DNA of 64,000 nt from Syntrophales bacterium (GTDB lineage Bacteria > Desulfobacterota > Syntrophia > Syntrophales > UBA2210), in assembly GCA_023228425.1 (NCBI GenBank), contig JALOBE010000011.1:21177-85176 (forward strand), given 5' to 3'. Of this stretch, positions 17,949-26,730 are shown piece by piece; position 1 is the stretch's first letter; every line of letters starts with the position of its first letter. The position numbers and the translations under genes are program-made. The notes under the pieces were generated by a model. The model did not search any database, had not been told where the DNA came from, and worked only from the letters and a program-made list of their open reading frames with translations.

Positions 17949-18448
17949 GTGAGGCAGACCGTCTTCAGGGGGCCGCCCGGACGGCGGCCTACCGCCTTCT
18001 GGCCCGCCGGTCGAGAAGCATCAGGGAACTCACCATCCGGCTGATGGAGAAAGGGTTTCCCGAAGCCGTTGTAACGGCGGTCATCGATCGGTTCCGGGAG
18101 CTGCGTTATCTCGACGATGCCGCCGTGGCCCGCCAGTGGGCCCGCAGTTACGCCGTCAACAGTCTCTGGGGAGACCGGAAAATACAGGCCAGGCTTCTGG
18201 ACATGGGCATTCCCGAAGAGCTTGTGCAGGGGGCCGTGGAAGAGGCGAGGAAAGAAGTAACCCAGCGTGAAGCCATACTGAAAATACTGGAAAAACAAAG
18301 CCCTGAACGATTGACAGCACCTGCAATTTCCGTTAAGGAGAAGCAGCGATTAATCAGGCACCTGGCGGCGAAGGGGTTTCCGCTGTCCGTTATTTACGAT
18401 GTGCTGGACCACCCGGTCAAGGAGAGTGACAGTGTTGACGGCCAATGA
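17945..18448 (+). CDS. recX: RecA regulator RecX
   Basis: RecX binds and limits RecA filaments. The 167-residue protein has the family opening (A-Y-R-L-L-A-R-R-S-R-S-I-R-E-L), the middle motif L-R-Y-L-D-D and repeated three-helix units. It is coupled to recA by an ATGA overlap. Its 3' end overlaps the start of alaS by 17 bp. Confidence 0.93.
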   Translation: MSEADRLQGAARTAAYRLLARRSRSIRELTIRLMEKGFPEAVVTAVIDRFRELRYLDDAAVARQWARSYAVNSLWGDRKIQARLLDMGIPEELVQGAVEEARKEVTQREAILKILEKQSPERLTAPAISVKEKQRLIRHLAAKGFPLSVIYDVLDHPVKESDSVDGQ

Positions 18449-21083
18449 GATCAGGCAGAAGTTTCTGGATTATTTCAGGGAGCGGGATCATACCGTCGTT
18501 CCCAGTTCATCCCTCGTCCCCCGGGAGGATCCGTCACTGCTCTTTACCAACTCAGGCATGGTGCAGTTCAAGAATCTTTTCCTGGGGCAGGAGGACCGCG
18601 GCTACACCCGGGCGGTCAGTTCACAGAAATGTGTCCGTGCCGGGGGAAAGCACAACGACCTCGAAAGCGTGGGATACACGGCCCGCCATCACACGTTTTT
18701 CGAAATGCTGGGCAACTTTTCCTTCGGCGACTATTTCAAGGTCGAGGCCATTACCTGGAGTTGGGATTTTCTCACCCGTGTCATGGGGCTCCCCGCCGGG
18801 AACCTCTGGATCACCATTTACAAAGACGATGACGAAGCCTTCGGGATATGGCACAAAACCGTGGGTATTCCCGCGGACCGGATTGTCCGTCTCGGTGAAA
18901 AGGACAATTTCTGGGTCATGGGTGATACGGGTCCCTGCGGTCCCTGTTCCGAGATTCTTTTCGACCAGGGCGAAGCCCTGGGGTGCAACGAACCTTCCTG
19001 CGGCATCGAGTGCGAATGCGGCCGCTACCTCGAGATATGGAACCTGGTGTTCACCCAGTTCGATCGCGACGCTTCCGGAAACCTGACGCCTCTCCCCAGG
19101 CCGAATATCGACACGGGCATGGGGCTCGAACGCCTGGCGGCGGCTATTCAGGGAGTTCCCACCAATTATGACACGGATCTTTTCAGCGACATCATCACCG
19201 CCGTTGAAAACCTGTCGGGAAAATCCTACGGGAGCGACGGCGACGGGGACATATCCATTCGCGTTATTGCCGATCACGCCCGGGCACTGACGTTTCTCAT
19301 AGCCGACGGTGTCCTGCCGGGCAACGAGGGCCGGGGATACGTTCTGCGCCGCATACTCAGGAGGGCCGCCCGGCACGGCAGGCTCCTCGGAATCGACAGG
19401 CCCTTTCTCCCGGATCTCGTGCCGGTGGTCATAGCCGGGATGGGCCGGGTGTATCCGGAACTGCTGGACAAGGAATCCTTCCTGCGTACCGTCGTGACCA
19501 ACGAGGAACAGCGATTCATGGAAACCCTCGACGGGGGACTTCGCATTCTCAACGAGGAAATCGAGCGTCTCGGCAAAGCGGGTGAAAGGATCATCCCCGG
19601 TGCCGTGGTGTTCAAACTCTACGACACTTTCGGCTTTCCCCTGGACCTGACGGAAGAAGCGGCCCGATCGGCCGGCCTGACACTCGACACGGAGGGATTC
19701 CATGCCGCCATGGAGGCCCAGCGGGAACGGGCCCGCCGGTCCTGGCAGGGGAGCGGTGAAGAGGCCGTTTCCGAAACCTACCGCCGCCTGGCCCTTTCAG
19801 GGGTGTCAACGGAATTCGTCGGCTACGAGGGCAACTGCGAGGCATCGTCCCGGGTCATCGCCCTTCTGAAACGGGGAGAACCCGTGGATGAGCTTCTCGA
19901 GGGCGACGAGGGGGAAGTCATAACGGAACGGACGCCCTTCTATGGCGAAGCGGGAGGGCAGGTGGGGGATGTGGGTGTCCTGGAGCATGAAAACGCCCGC
20001 TTCGAAGTTCGTGCTACCCGGAAACCCCTGGACACCCTCTTCACGCACGTGGGTGTTGTCGCCTCGGGACGCGTACGGGTGGGTGAAACGGTGCTTCTCA
20101 AGACCGAAAGGATGCTCCGGCGGGCCATCGAAGCCAACCACTCGGGAACCCACATACTGCAGGCGGCGCTGGTCCGTATTCTCGGAGATCATGTAAAGCA
20201 GTCCGGCTCCCTGGTGAACGCCGACCGACTCCGTTTCGACTTTACCCACTTCGCCCGCATCGACGGGGAAGAGCTTGACCGCGTTGAAACCCTGGCGAAC
20301 GAATACATACGCCTCAATCTTCCCGTCACATCGGAAATCATGAGCCGGGACGATGCCCTGAAAACGGGGGCCACAGCCGTCTTCGACGAGAAATACGGTG
20401 ACGTTGTGCGCCTGGTTCGAATGGGAGACCTGAGCGCCGAACTCTGCGGCGGTACCCACGTGAGCCGAACAGGGGACATCGGGTATATGAAGATCCTTTC
20501 CGACAGCTCCATAGCGGCCGGTGTTCGGCGTATCGAGGCCGTCACCGGTGGAGAAGCGGTCCGCCACGGCCGGAGAACGGAGGAGATACTGAAACGATCG
20601 GCGGCGCTCCTGAAGACGAATCCCCTGGAATTGACGGCCCGTCTGGAGAAGCTCCTGGCCGGCCAGAAGGAACTGGAACGGGAGTGCGGCGTCCTTAAGG
20701 GAAAGCTTGCCTTCCGGGACACATCAGGCCTGGCTGAAGATGCGGAAGAGATCGGCGGAGTGCCCGTTCTGGCGGCGACGCTGGAGGCTCCCGACGTGAA
20801 GACTCTCCGCGAGATGGGCGACCGGTTCAGGGACAGGCTCGGCTCCGGTGTCCTGTGTCTGGGAAGCGTCATCGACGGCAAGGCCATGCTTCTGTGCATG
20901 GTTACCAGGGACCTCTCCGGCCGGTTTCACGCCGGTGACATCATCAGGGAGATAGCCCCCCTGGTGGGCGGGAAAGGCGGTGGTCGTCCCGATATGGCCC
21001 AGGCGGGAGGATCCGATCCGTCCGGCCTGGGCGACGCGCTGAAGAGATTCAAGGAGATCGTCGCTGCCGCGGGGAACCCATGA
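18432..21083 (+). CDS. alaS: Alanine--tRNA ligase
   Basis: This full-length AlaRS (883 residues from this start) charges tRNA-Ala. The class II catalytic domain is at the N-terminus, the editing domain carries H-S-G-T-H (zinc and editing site) and C-G-G-T-H, and a C-terminal DHHA1-type domain ends in GGKGGGRPDMAQAGG. The start is the GTG at 18432 after an aaggagag ribosome-binding site. A TTG at 18435 is equally possible. The ATG at 18399 used by the longest frame lies inside recX. Confidence 0.97.
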   Translation: MLTANEIRQKFLDYFRERDHTVVPSSSLVPREDPSLLFTNSGMVQFKNLFLGQEDRGYTRAVSSQKCVRAGGKHNDLESVGYTARHHTFFEMLGNFSFGDYFKVEAITWSWDFLTRVMGLPAGNLWITIYKDDDEAFGIWHKTVGIPADRIVRLGEKDNFWVMGDTGPCGPCSEILFDQGEALGCNEPSCGIECECGRYLEIWNLVFTQFDRDASGNLTPLPRPNIDTGMGLERLAAAIQGVPTNYDTDLFSDIITAVENLSGKSYGSDGDGDISIRVIADHARALTFLIADGVLPGNEGRGYVLRRILRRAARHGRLLGIDRPFLPDLVPVVIAGMGRVYPELLDKESFLRTVVTNEEQRFMETLDGGLRILNEEIERLGKAGERIIPGAVVFKLYDTFGFPLDLTEEAARSAGLTLDTEGFHAAMEAQRERARRSWQGSGEEAVSETYRRLALSGVSTEFVGYEGNCEASSRVIALLKRGEPVDELLEGDEGEVITERTPFYGEAGGQVGDVGVLEHENARFEVRATRKPLDTLFTHVGVVASGRVRVGETVLLKTERMLRRAIEANHSGTHILQAALVRILGDHVKQSGSLVNADRLRFDFTHFARIDGEELDRVETLANEYIRLNLPVTSEIMSRDDALKTGATAVFDEKYGDVVRLVRMGDLSAELCGGTHVSRTGDIGYMKILSDSSIAAGVRRIEAVTGGEAVRHGRRTEEILKRSAALLKTNPLELTARLEKLLAGQKELERECGVLKGKLAFRDTSGLAEDAEEIGGVPVLAATLEAPDVKTLREMGDRFRDRLGSGVLCLGSVIDGKAMLLCMVTRDLSGRFHAGDIIREIAPLVGGKGGGRPDMAQAGGSDPSGLGDALKRFKEIVAAAGNP

Positions 21084-21086
21084 CAC

Positions 21087-21466
21087 CCCGACATGCCGGT
21101 GAACGATAAAAGCGAAAAAGCCCCGTCCTCGAAAAAGCCGTTGACAAAGAAGAATTCATCGGTCATCATGTAAAGCATCTCGTCAAAAACTGTACGCACC
21201 GTGCACAATGTGCGTTTTCCTGGTGAACGTTTCAGGAATTGTCTGTCAGGGGGGGTGGCGGATGGTTCTTACAGTTCTCTGTGACCGTTCCTTGTTCCTT
21301 TTTGTAATCACGCTCGATGCACAACGATTGACGTCGGGGTTCCTGCCGGGATTCCCGCGGCTGTCCCCGTGAACAGCGCGGGGAGAGGAGATCTCCCCGC
21401 GGTTCATGTTGTTGAACCTTCTGTTGGTTGTCAAAGGTGGACGAAGAGACGAAGAAGGGAGGACCC
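21087..21466. other. Intergenic region after alaS
   Basis: No gene is supported in these 380 bp. A perfect 10-bp stem with a 5-nt loop (21377-21386 with 21392-21401) lies 65 bp before the next start. It lacks a T-run, so it may be a leader hairpin and not a terminator. No clear alaS terminator was seen. Confidence 0.4.
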
Positions 21467-21919
21467 ATGATTTCCCGGAACATGATCGATTTCATCGAAC
21501 AAAGCGGCGAGGAACTGGCGAAGCGCCTGGTTGAAGATCTTCTCACCAGGGAAGAGACGAAGCATCTGCGGAATCTCCGCCAGACGAGGATTTACGGTCA
21601 GATCTACGATGTTTACGGGATGCTCAGCTCCTGGCTCGGCGGGGGGAAGACGAAGGGCAAGATCGTTGAACACTATGTGGAAACGGGTCGCGAGAAGTAC
21701 AATGAGGGCATTCCCCTTTCGGAAGTCATCATGATGTTGATGCTGATAAAGCGTCACCTGTGGCTGTTTCTCATAGAGAAAAAATTTTTCGCCGAATATC
21801 AGGGAGCCGAAAAGGTCCTGGAAGTCAATAACCGGGTTGTCTTCTTTTTTGACCGGATTATCTGGTGTGTGTCCGTCGGTTATGAGAGGGAGCAGAAGGA
21901 AGACGACAACAAAGTCTGA
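21467..21919 (+). CDS. RsbRD_N-like all-helical sensor-type protein
   Basis: This 150-residue soluble, mostly helical protein starts at an ATG preceded by an excellent ribosome-binding site (gaagggagga). Its pattern (SGEELAKRLVEDLLTREET near the start, then repeated helices and FFDRI near the end) resembles the N-terminal domain of RsbR-type stressosome sensors, here without a STAS domain. That family assignment is tentative. It stands alone before the V-ATPase operon. Its stop codon lies inside the left end of a palindromic repeat. Confidence 0.65.
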   Translation: MISRNMIDFIEQSGEELAKRLVEDLLTREETKHLRNLRQTRIYGQIYDVYGMLSSWLGGGKTKGKIVEHYVETGREKYNEGIPLSEVIMMLMLIKRHLWLFLIEKKFFAEYQGAEKVLEVNNRVVFFFDRIIWCVSVGYEREQKEDDNKV

Positions 21920-22072
21920 CGGCTTCGTACACCAGTACCGGAGGCATGTCACCGGTACCGGTGCCGGATGCCTGGTTGCGTTCCTTCCTTCGTCATCGCG
22001 GCGTACCTTAACGTACGCCTCATTCTTCAGGATGCGCGCGCCGTTCCTTGAGGAACTTTTTACAAAGCCGTC
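21918..22072. repeat. Palindromic interspersed element, copy A
   Basis: This 155-bp element has near-perfect 12-bp inverted ends: gacggcttcgta at 21918-21929 and tacaaagccgtc at 22061-22072 (one mismatch). Its core (about 21977-22043, including ccttcgtc, gcggcgtacc and gtacgcctcattc) matches the element at 63877-64000. It sits between the RsbRD_N-like gene and the V-ATPase operon and includes the stop codon of the former. Confidence 0.75.
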
Positions 22073-22131
22073 CCGAATCGGATGCTTTAAACTTTTAACG
22101 GGGTCGTCAAGTCCAGGAGGAAAGAGGGCCT

Positions 22132-22446
22132 ATGGCTACGGATAGTATGGTTGCCCGGATTGTCGAGGTCGAGCGGCAGTGTGCCCAAGAGCTTGAAAAA
22201 GCTGAAGCGGACAGCAGAAAGGCTGTCGAGGAGCACAGAAAATCCCTTGAGGACGAAAAAAACCGGGAGTTCGAGCGCATTGCCGCCGATGCCGACGGCA
22301 GGCTTCAAAAGGCCGTGGATGAGGCAAATCGCGCGATGGAAGAAGAACTCGAGTCGACCCGGAACAGGCAGAGACACTTCCTCAACGATCCTGACGTTAC
22401 GGGGGAGATCGAGGAACGGATTCTTTCCATCCTGCTCGCTGATTGA
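22132..22446 (+). CDS. V-type ATPase stalk subunit H/G
   Basis: This 104-residue coiled-coil protein has a long charged helix rich in E, K, A and R. It matches the small peripheral-stalk partner of subunit E in V/A-type ATPases (NtpF/AhaH type). The ribosome-binding site aggaggaaag is strong. It is the first gene of the V-ATPase operon, as expected, and lies 6 bp before subunit C. Low sequence complexity makes the family call depend on context. Confidence 0.8.
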   Translation: MATDSMVARIVEVERQCAQELEKAEADSRKAVEEHRKSLEDEKNREFERIAADADGRLQKAVDEANRAMEEELESTRNRQRHFLNDPDVTGEIEERILSILLAD

Positions 22447-22452
22447 GGGACG

Positions 22453-23406
22453 ATGAAAAATTACGCCGACAAGGAATATCTTCACACGAGAATCTATGCC
22501 ATGCGCGGCAGGCTTCTTCGCCTCAGGGACTACAACGCGTTACTGCGGGAGCAGGAAGGCCTTGTGGAAAAAACCGCCGAAGCCCACCGGATGACGATCT
22601 CCGGTAAAGAAGCCCTCTTCAGGGAGCAGATCCGGGACGTCCTTAACCTTGCCGAGGCGACGGCCTACCATGCTCCTCTGTTTATGGCCTTTTTGCGGCG
22701 CTACGAAGCCCGGAACCTGAAACTGCTTCTGGCGAAGGCCTTTGACAGGAGCGTAGCGGAGCAATGGTACGATATCGGCCGTTTCGCCATCCTTGACCGC
22801 GGCCTTCTGGACGAAAAACTTACCCCGAAGACCATCGAACGCATGCTTACCGACACCTGGCTTGACGGTCTCTTTAGGGGATCGGTGAACTACGATCACC
22901 TCCTGATCCGCCTTGACCGGCTTACGCTGGCCCGTATGCTGGATTGCGCCGCCTTTCTCGATCGCGATGACGCCGCCTTTCTGCGCGAAATCATCTTCAT
23001 GCGGGCCGCCGTGTCCATGACCGCCTGGAAGTGGCGGCTTACCATCAATTACGGGTGGGAGTACGGCAGGGCCACGGCCTACGGGAACATCGCGAACGAT
23101 CTCATGGAGGACGGCCCGGCACGCTTTATCGTCACCGTGGAGCGTCAGCTGGACAGAGACCTGGAAGAACTGAAGAAGCAGACCGGATCGGAACCGGGCG
23201 CGCAGGACATAGAACACCACCTGGAACAGTATTATTACCGCTGGATCCGACACGTCTTCTACCGCGATTTTCATTCCATCTGCTGTGTCGCGGCCTACCT
23301 GTGGCTTTTGGGCCGCCAGATTCAGAACATGTTCGTCATCTTCGAGGGGCTTCGGTTCCGGTTGCCTCACGAGGACATACTTGAGAGGATCATCAGCGAA
23401 ACCTGA
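22453..23406 (+). CDS. ntpC: V-type ATPase subunit C (AC39 family)
   Basis: This central-axle socket protein couples the DF shaft to the K ring. The 317-residue protein has AC39-family markers: R-Y-E-A-R-N-L-K-L-L-L-A-K-A near residue 90 and N-M-F-V-I-F-E-G-L-R-F-R-L-P close to the end. It follows the stalk H gene by 6 bp and precedes ntpI by 8 bp. Confidence 0.88.
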   Translation: MKNYADKEYLHTRIYAMRGRLLRLRDYNALLREQEGLVEKTAEAHRMTISGKEALFREQIRDVLNLAEATAYHAPLFMAFLRRYEARNLKLLLAKAFDRSVAEQWYDIGRFAILDRGLLDEKLTPKTIERMLTDTWLDGLFRGSVNYDHLLIRLDRLTLARMLDCAAFLDRDDAAFLREIIFMRAAVSMTAWKWRLTINYGWEYGRATAYGNIANDLMEDGPARFIVTVERQLDRDLEELKKQTGSEPGAQDIEHHLEQYYYRWIRHVFYRDFHSICCVAAYLWLLGRQIQNMFVIFEGLRFRLPHEDILERIISET

Positions 23407-23414
23407 GGACGCCG

Positions 23415-25331
23415 ATGTTTGTAAAGTCCGACATACGCAGAGTGTCCATAGCTCTCGAAAAGCGGTTTTACCACGATGTCTCTCTGGAGTTGGGAAGAGC
23501 GGGCATCATGCACCTGGGACGCTTTTCGCATGATGAAGGCCAGGCCGAGGAAGGGCTGAAAACCGAGGAGGCGAGAATACGGGAGATCCTCATGGGGATC
23601 GACGCCATCATGCGGGTCCTCGATGTCGATTCCTCCATCCACGTGCCGCGGGAAACAGAACCCGACGCGGCGGAGGACGGGCACTCCGTCATGGAGATGC
23701 TCTCCGTTGTCAACCGCCTGCAGCGGCTGCGTTCGAAAAACGACGAAGAATCGACCCGTCTTAAGGATCGTCTTTCCTGCTTCCGGGCCCTGGAGTCCAT
23801 GGGTGTCGATTCCGGGGCGCTTACCAGGACGCGGTTGATGACCATGGTGTTCGGGACGGTCGAAGACGAGGGATGGGAGCCTTCGGAAAAAGACGGCTTC
23901 CTTGCCGTCAGAAAGGGCCCCTATGTCTTCGCCGTCGCCATGCCGGCCCAGCGTGATGAAATGCAGACCTTCCTGAAGGACAGGGGCTTTGTCGACCGCT
24001 CACGGGACATCGTCGGCCTGTCGGTCGAAGGAGCGGAATCGCGGCTGGAAACGCTGCGGAGGAGAGCATCCATCCTCGGCGGGTACCGTGAGGAGCTCAG
24101 GCGGAAAGCGGCGGAAAAACTTCCGGCCATGCTGTATCACTACAGAAGGGTCGACGAAATTATCAAATCCCTGCGGATGTCGCTCTTTTCGTCCCGGGCC
24201 ATGTTCATTACGGGCTGGATGGATATTCGGGACCGGGAGCGGCTGACGGCTCTTCTCGACCGTGTCTGCGGTGATCGGCACATCCTTTCCATCGAGGGGA
24301 AACGGGACCCCCGGGCTCCCGTCCGCCTGAGGAACATGGCGCTCTTCAGGCCCTTTGAACTGCTCGTGAAAACGATGGGAGTCCCCTCAAACGATGAAAT
24401 AGACCCGACACCCCTGGCGGCCGTTTTTTACATCATCATATTCAGCATCATGTTCGGAGACCTGGGACAGGGGCTGACCCTGGCCCTGGTCGGCGTTATC
24501 CTCAGGAGGATTGCCCGGAAGAAAGGCGTGCTCGCCGGTCCCGTCGGCCAGGCCGGAGGCATCATGATTCTCTGTGGTCTCGGGGCCGCCTTCTGCGGTA
24601 TTCTCTTCGGCAGCGTGTTTTCTCACGAGCACCTCATACCGGCGCTGATATTCCACCCCATCAACAACATCATGACCCTCTTCGGGTTCACCGTCATGAT
24701 GGGCGTTGTCATCATTACCGTCGGGCTGATCATCAACATGATCAACTGCGTTATGAACGGTGAATACGGGGAAGCCCTGCTGGAGGAACGGGGGCTTGTC
24801 ATCCTGGTTCCCTACCTCGCCCTGGTTTTTTTCGCCGTACGGTTCGTGGCGACGGACCACGTGCCCGTTCTGTGGGAAACATCGGTCTTCATACTCTTCC
24901 CGGTTGTCCTTTTCGCCCTCCGGGGTGTCCTGGGACCGCTTATATTCAAAAGCCGCGCGCCCCACAGCGCCGTTGAGTACATCGTCGAGACGATCATGGA
25001 AATATTCGAGCTGGCAATCAGCATGCTCGCCAACACGATTTCCTTCATCAGGGTCGGTGCCTTCGCCCTTTCTCACGCCGGCCTGGGCATTGTAACCTAC
25101 ACACTGGCGCACATGCTCGATCCCTCGCTGCGTTCCCCGGGAGCCATCGCGGTGATCGTCGCGGGAAACATATTCATTATCGGTTTTGAGGGGCTGATTT
25201 GCGGCATACAGTCATTGAGGCTGGAATATTACGAATTCTTCAGCAAGTTTTTCAAGGGTTCCGGCGTGGTTTTCGAGCCTTTCAGGCTGGCGGAACGGCC
25301 GCCCGGTGAAGTCAAGCGGGTCGAGGTCTGA
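23415..25331 (+). CDS. ntpI: V-type ATPase subunit I (membrane a subunit)
   Basis: This is the ion-channel stator subunit (638 residues). A soluble, coiled N-terminal half (to about residue 320) is followed by a membrane domain with about seven or eight helices. Typical motifs are D-P-T-P-L-A-A-V-F-Y in the first membrane region, M-F-G-D-L-G-Q-G and the C-terminal SFIRVGAFALSHAGL, which carries the key channel arginine. Confidence 0.95.
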   Translation: MFVKSDIRRVSIALEKRFYHDVSLELGRAGIMHLGRFSHDEGQAEEGLKTEEARIREILMGIDAIMRVLDVDSSIHVPRETEPDAAEDGHSVMEMLSVVNRLQRLRSKNDEESTRLKDRLSCFRALESMGVDSGALTRTRLMTMVFGTVEDEGWEPSEKDGFLAVRKGPYVFAVAMPAQRDEMQTFLKDRGFVDRSRDIVGLSVEGAESRLETLRRRASILGGYREELRRKAAEKLPAMLYHYRRVDEIIKSLRMSLFSSRAMFITGWMDIRDRERLTALLDRVCGDRHILSIEGKRDPRAPVRLRNMALFRPFELLVKTMGVPSNDEIDPTPLAAVFYIIIFSIMFGDLGQGLTLALVGVILRRIARKKGVLAGPVGQAGGIMILCGLGAAFCGILFGSVFSHEHLIPALIFHPINNIMTLFGFTVMMGVVIITVGLIINMINCVMNGEYGEALLEERGLVILVPYLALVFFAVRFVATDHVPVLWETSVFILFPVVLFALRGVLGPLIFKSRAPHSAVEYIVETIMEIFELAISMLANTISFIRVGAFALSHAGLGIVTYTLAHMLDPSLRSPGAIAVIVAGNIFIIGFEGLICGIQSLRLEYYEFFSKFFKGSGVVFEPFRLAERPPGEVKRVEV

Positions 25332-25405
25332 CGATGAACGGAAAGCGGGGACAGGACTACACTCTCCCTGCCCGGTGATGCAATTGAAAACAGCGGAGGT
25401 GCATG

Positions 25406-25729
25406 ATGATGGCGAACAGCACGGTAAGAGGGGCGTCGGTGGCGATTCTCGTTTGTATCGGTATGATGGTATGTCCCGATCTGCTCTGGGCGACGGAATC
25501 GGTCGGGGGTACGACATGGCTCGGGCCCGCGTACATGTCGGCGGCTGTGGCCGTCGGCCTGGCCTGTATCGGAAGCGGCTTCGCCGTCGGAAAGATAGGA
25601 TCGGCAGGCATGGGTGCCATCAGTGAAAAACCGGAAATGATGGGGCGGGTCCTTGTCTTCGTGGGTCTTGCCGAGGGTATCGCCATTTACGGCCTGATTA
25701 TCTCCATCATGATCCTGAACAAGCTGTAA
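25406..25729 (+). CDS. ntpK: V-type ATPase subunit K (ring proteolipid)
   Basis: This rotor-ring subunit is a single two-helix hairpin behind an N-terminal signal-like helix, 108 residues from the first of three consecutive ATGs (25403, 25406, 25409). The ggagg ribosome-binding site at 25395-25399 favours 25406. The ion-carrying glutamate is in GLAEGIAIYG (E91 counted from 25403). The positions aligning with the Na+ ligands of Ilyobacter subunit c (Gln in helix 1, Ser after the Glu) are Ser58 and Gly here, which hints at H+ and not Na+. This is inference from a hand alignment. Confidence 0.93.
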   Translation: MMANSTVRGASVAILVCIGMMVCPDLLWATESVGGTTWLGPAYMSAAVAVGLACIGSGFAVGKIGSAGMGAISEKPEMMGRVLVFVGLAEGIAIYGLIISIMILNKL

Positions 25730-25786
25730 CAGGACGGATGCCGGCGCGATCTGTCGCGGGCGGCATCCTGACAAGGGTGTCATGCC

Positions 25787-26092
25787 ATGAGCAGAATCTA
25801 TCTGATCGGTGACATTCATACGGTAAGCGCCTTTCGCCTCGCCGGAATAATCGGAGTGGTGTGCGATGAGGAGACAGCGGAAAGCAGGTTCGATGATATT
25901 GTTTCGCGGGGCGACGCGAGCATCCTGGCTGTTACCAACGACCTGGCCCGGGGACTTCAGGCCAGAATCAGCGCAATGGCCATGACGGGCGCCCTGCCTG
26001 TGGTCGTTGAGATACCCGGTATCGACGATGAAGAAGGATTCAGCGCCTCGGCCCTGGACTACATCACCGAGGCGCTCGGTATCGCCCTGTAA
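25787..26092 (+). CDS. ntpG: V-type ATPase subunit F
   Basis: This small soluble shaft subunit has 101 residues and a Rossmann-like alternation of strands and helices. Family markers are I-G-D at the N-terminus, F-R-L-A-G-I and the middle I-L-A-V-T. In Enterococcus naming it is NtpG. It lies two bases before the next open frame, and subunit E starts 20 bp downstream. Confidence 0.88.
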   Translation: MSRIYLIGDIHTVSAFRLAGIIGVVCDEETAESRFDDIVSRGDASILAVTNDLARGLQARISAMAMTGALPVVVEIPGIDDEEGFSASALDYITEALGIAL

Positions 26093-26112
26093 TTTTGGCG
26101 GAAGGGGTATTC

Positions 26113-26715
26113 ATGGAAAATTCATCATTGGAGAACTCCATCAGGGAAGAGGCGCACCGGGCGATTGAGGCCGTGAGAGGGCGGGAAGCCCTGGAGCTGA
26201 AGCAGCTCGACGAGAGCCATACCGCCGACATTGACCGGCGCCTGAAGGAGGTTGAAGCCGACATTACCGAGCGTCTGGAATGGGAACGGTCGCGGATTGC
26301 CAACCGGGGCATCCTGGAAAAGAGGAAACTTCGGCTCCGGGCCGTGGAGGATCTCACCGAGGGGTGCGTTGAGAAGTCCTTCCGGGCCATCGGCTCCGAT
26401 CCCCGGTACAGGGACTTTCTCCTGCGATTCATCACGGGGGCCCTGGAACGGGTTCCCGGCGAGGCCCGCGTCATGCTGAGAGGCGAGGATCTCGGGTTCC
26501 GGAAGGATATCGAGAAAGCCATGGCCGAGTCGGGCCGCACAGCCCCCTGGACCATCGAGGAAGACAAAACCCTTCAACGGGGCGGGGCACTCGTCGAGGA
26601 TCGTGAGGACGGTCGTATTCTGAACGGCGCCGTGGACAGAATCTATTTCAGAAAATCCGCCATGATCCGCCGCGAGGTGATGGATGTTCTGAAAAAACAT
26701 GGTTTTACTGAATAA
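26113..26715 (+). CDS. ntpE: V-type ATPase subunit E (peripheral stalk)
   Basis: This peripheral-stalk subunit has 200 residues. An N-terminal charged helix of about 85 residues is followed by a folded C-terminal head with R-G-G-A-L-V near residue 160. The frame is open from a TTG at 26095, but the ATG at 26113 sits behind a ggaagggg ribosome-binding site and is preferred. It pairs with the stalk H subunit at the operon start. Confidence 0.87.
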   Translation: MENSSLENSIREEAHRAIEAVRGREALELKQLDESHTADIDRRLKEVEADITERLEWERSRIANRGILEKRKLRLRAVEDLTEGCVEKSFRAIGSDPRYRDFLLRFITGALERVPGEARVMLRGEDLGFRKDIEKAMAESGRTAPWTIEEDKTLQRGGALVEDREDGRILNGAVDRIYFRKSAMIRREVMDVLKKHGFTE

Positions 26716-26730
26716 AGCGGGGGAAATGGC

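Noticed and set aside
20927..21208. A minus-strand open frame over the alaS 3' end
   Set aside because: There is no ribosome-binding site and most of it is antisense to conserved alaS codons.
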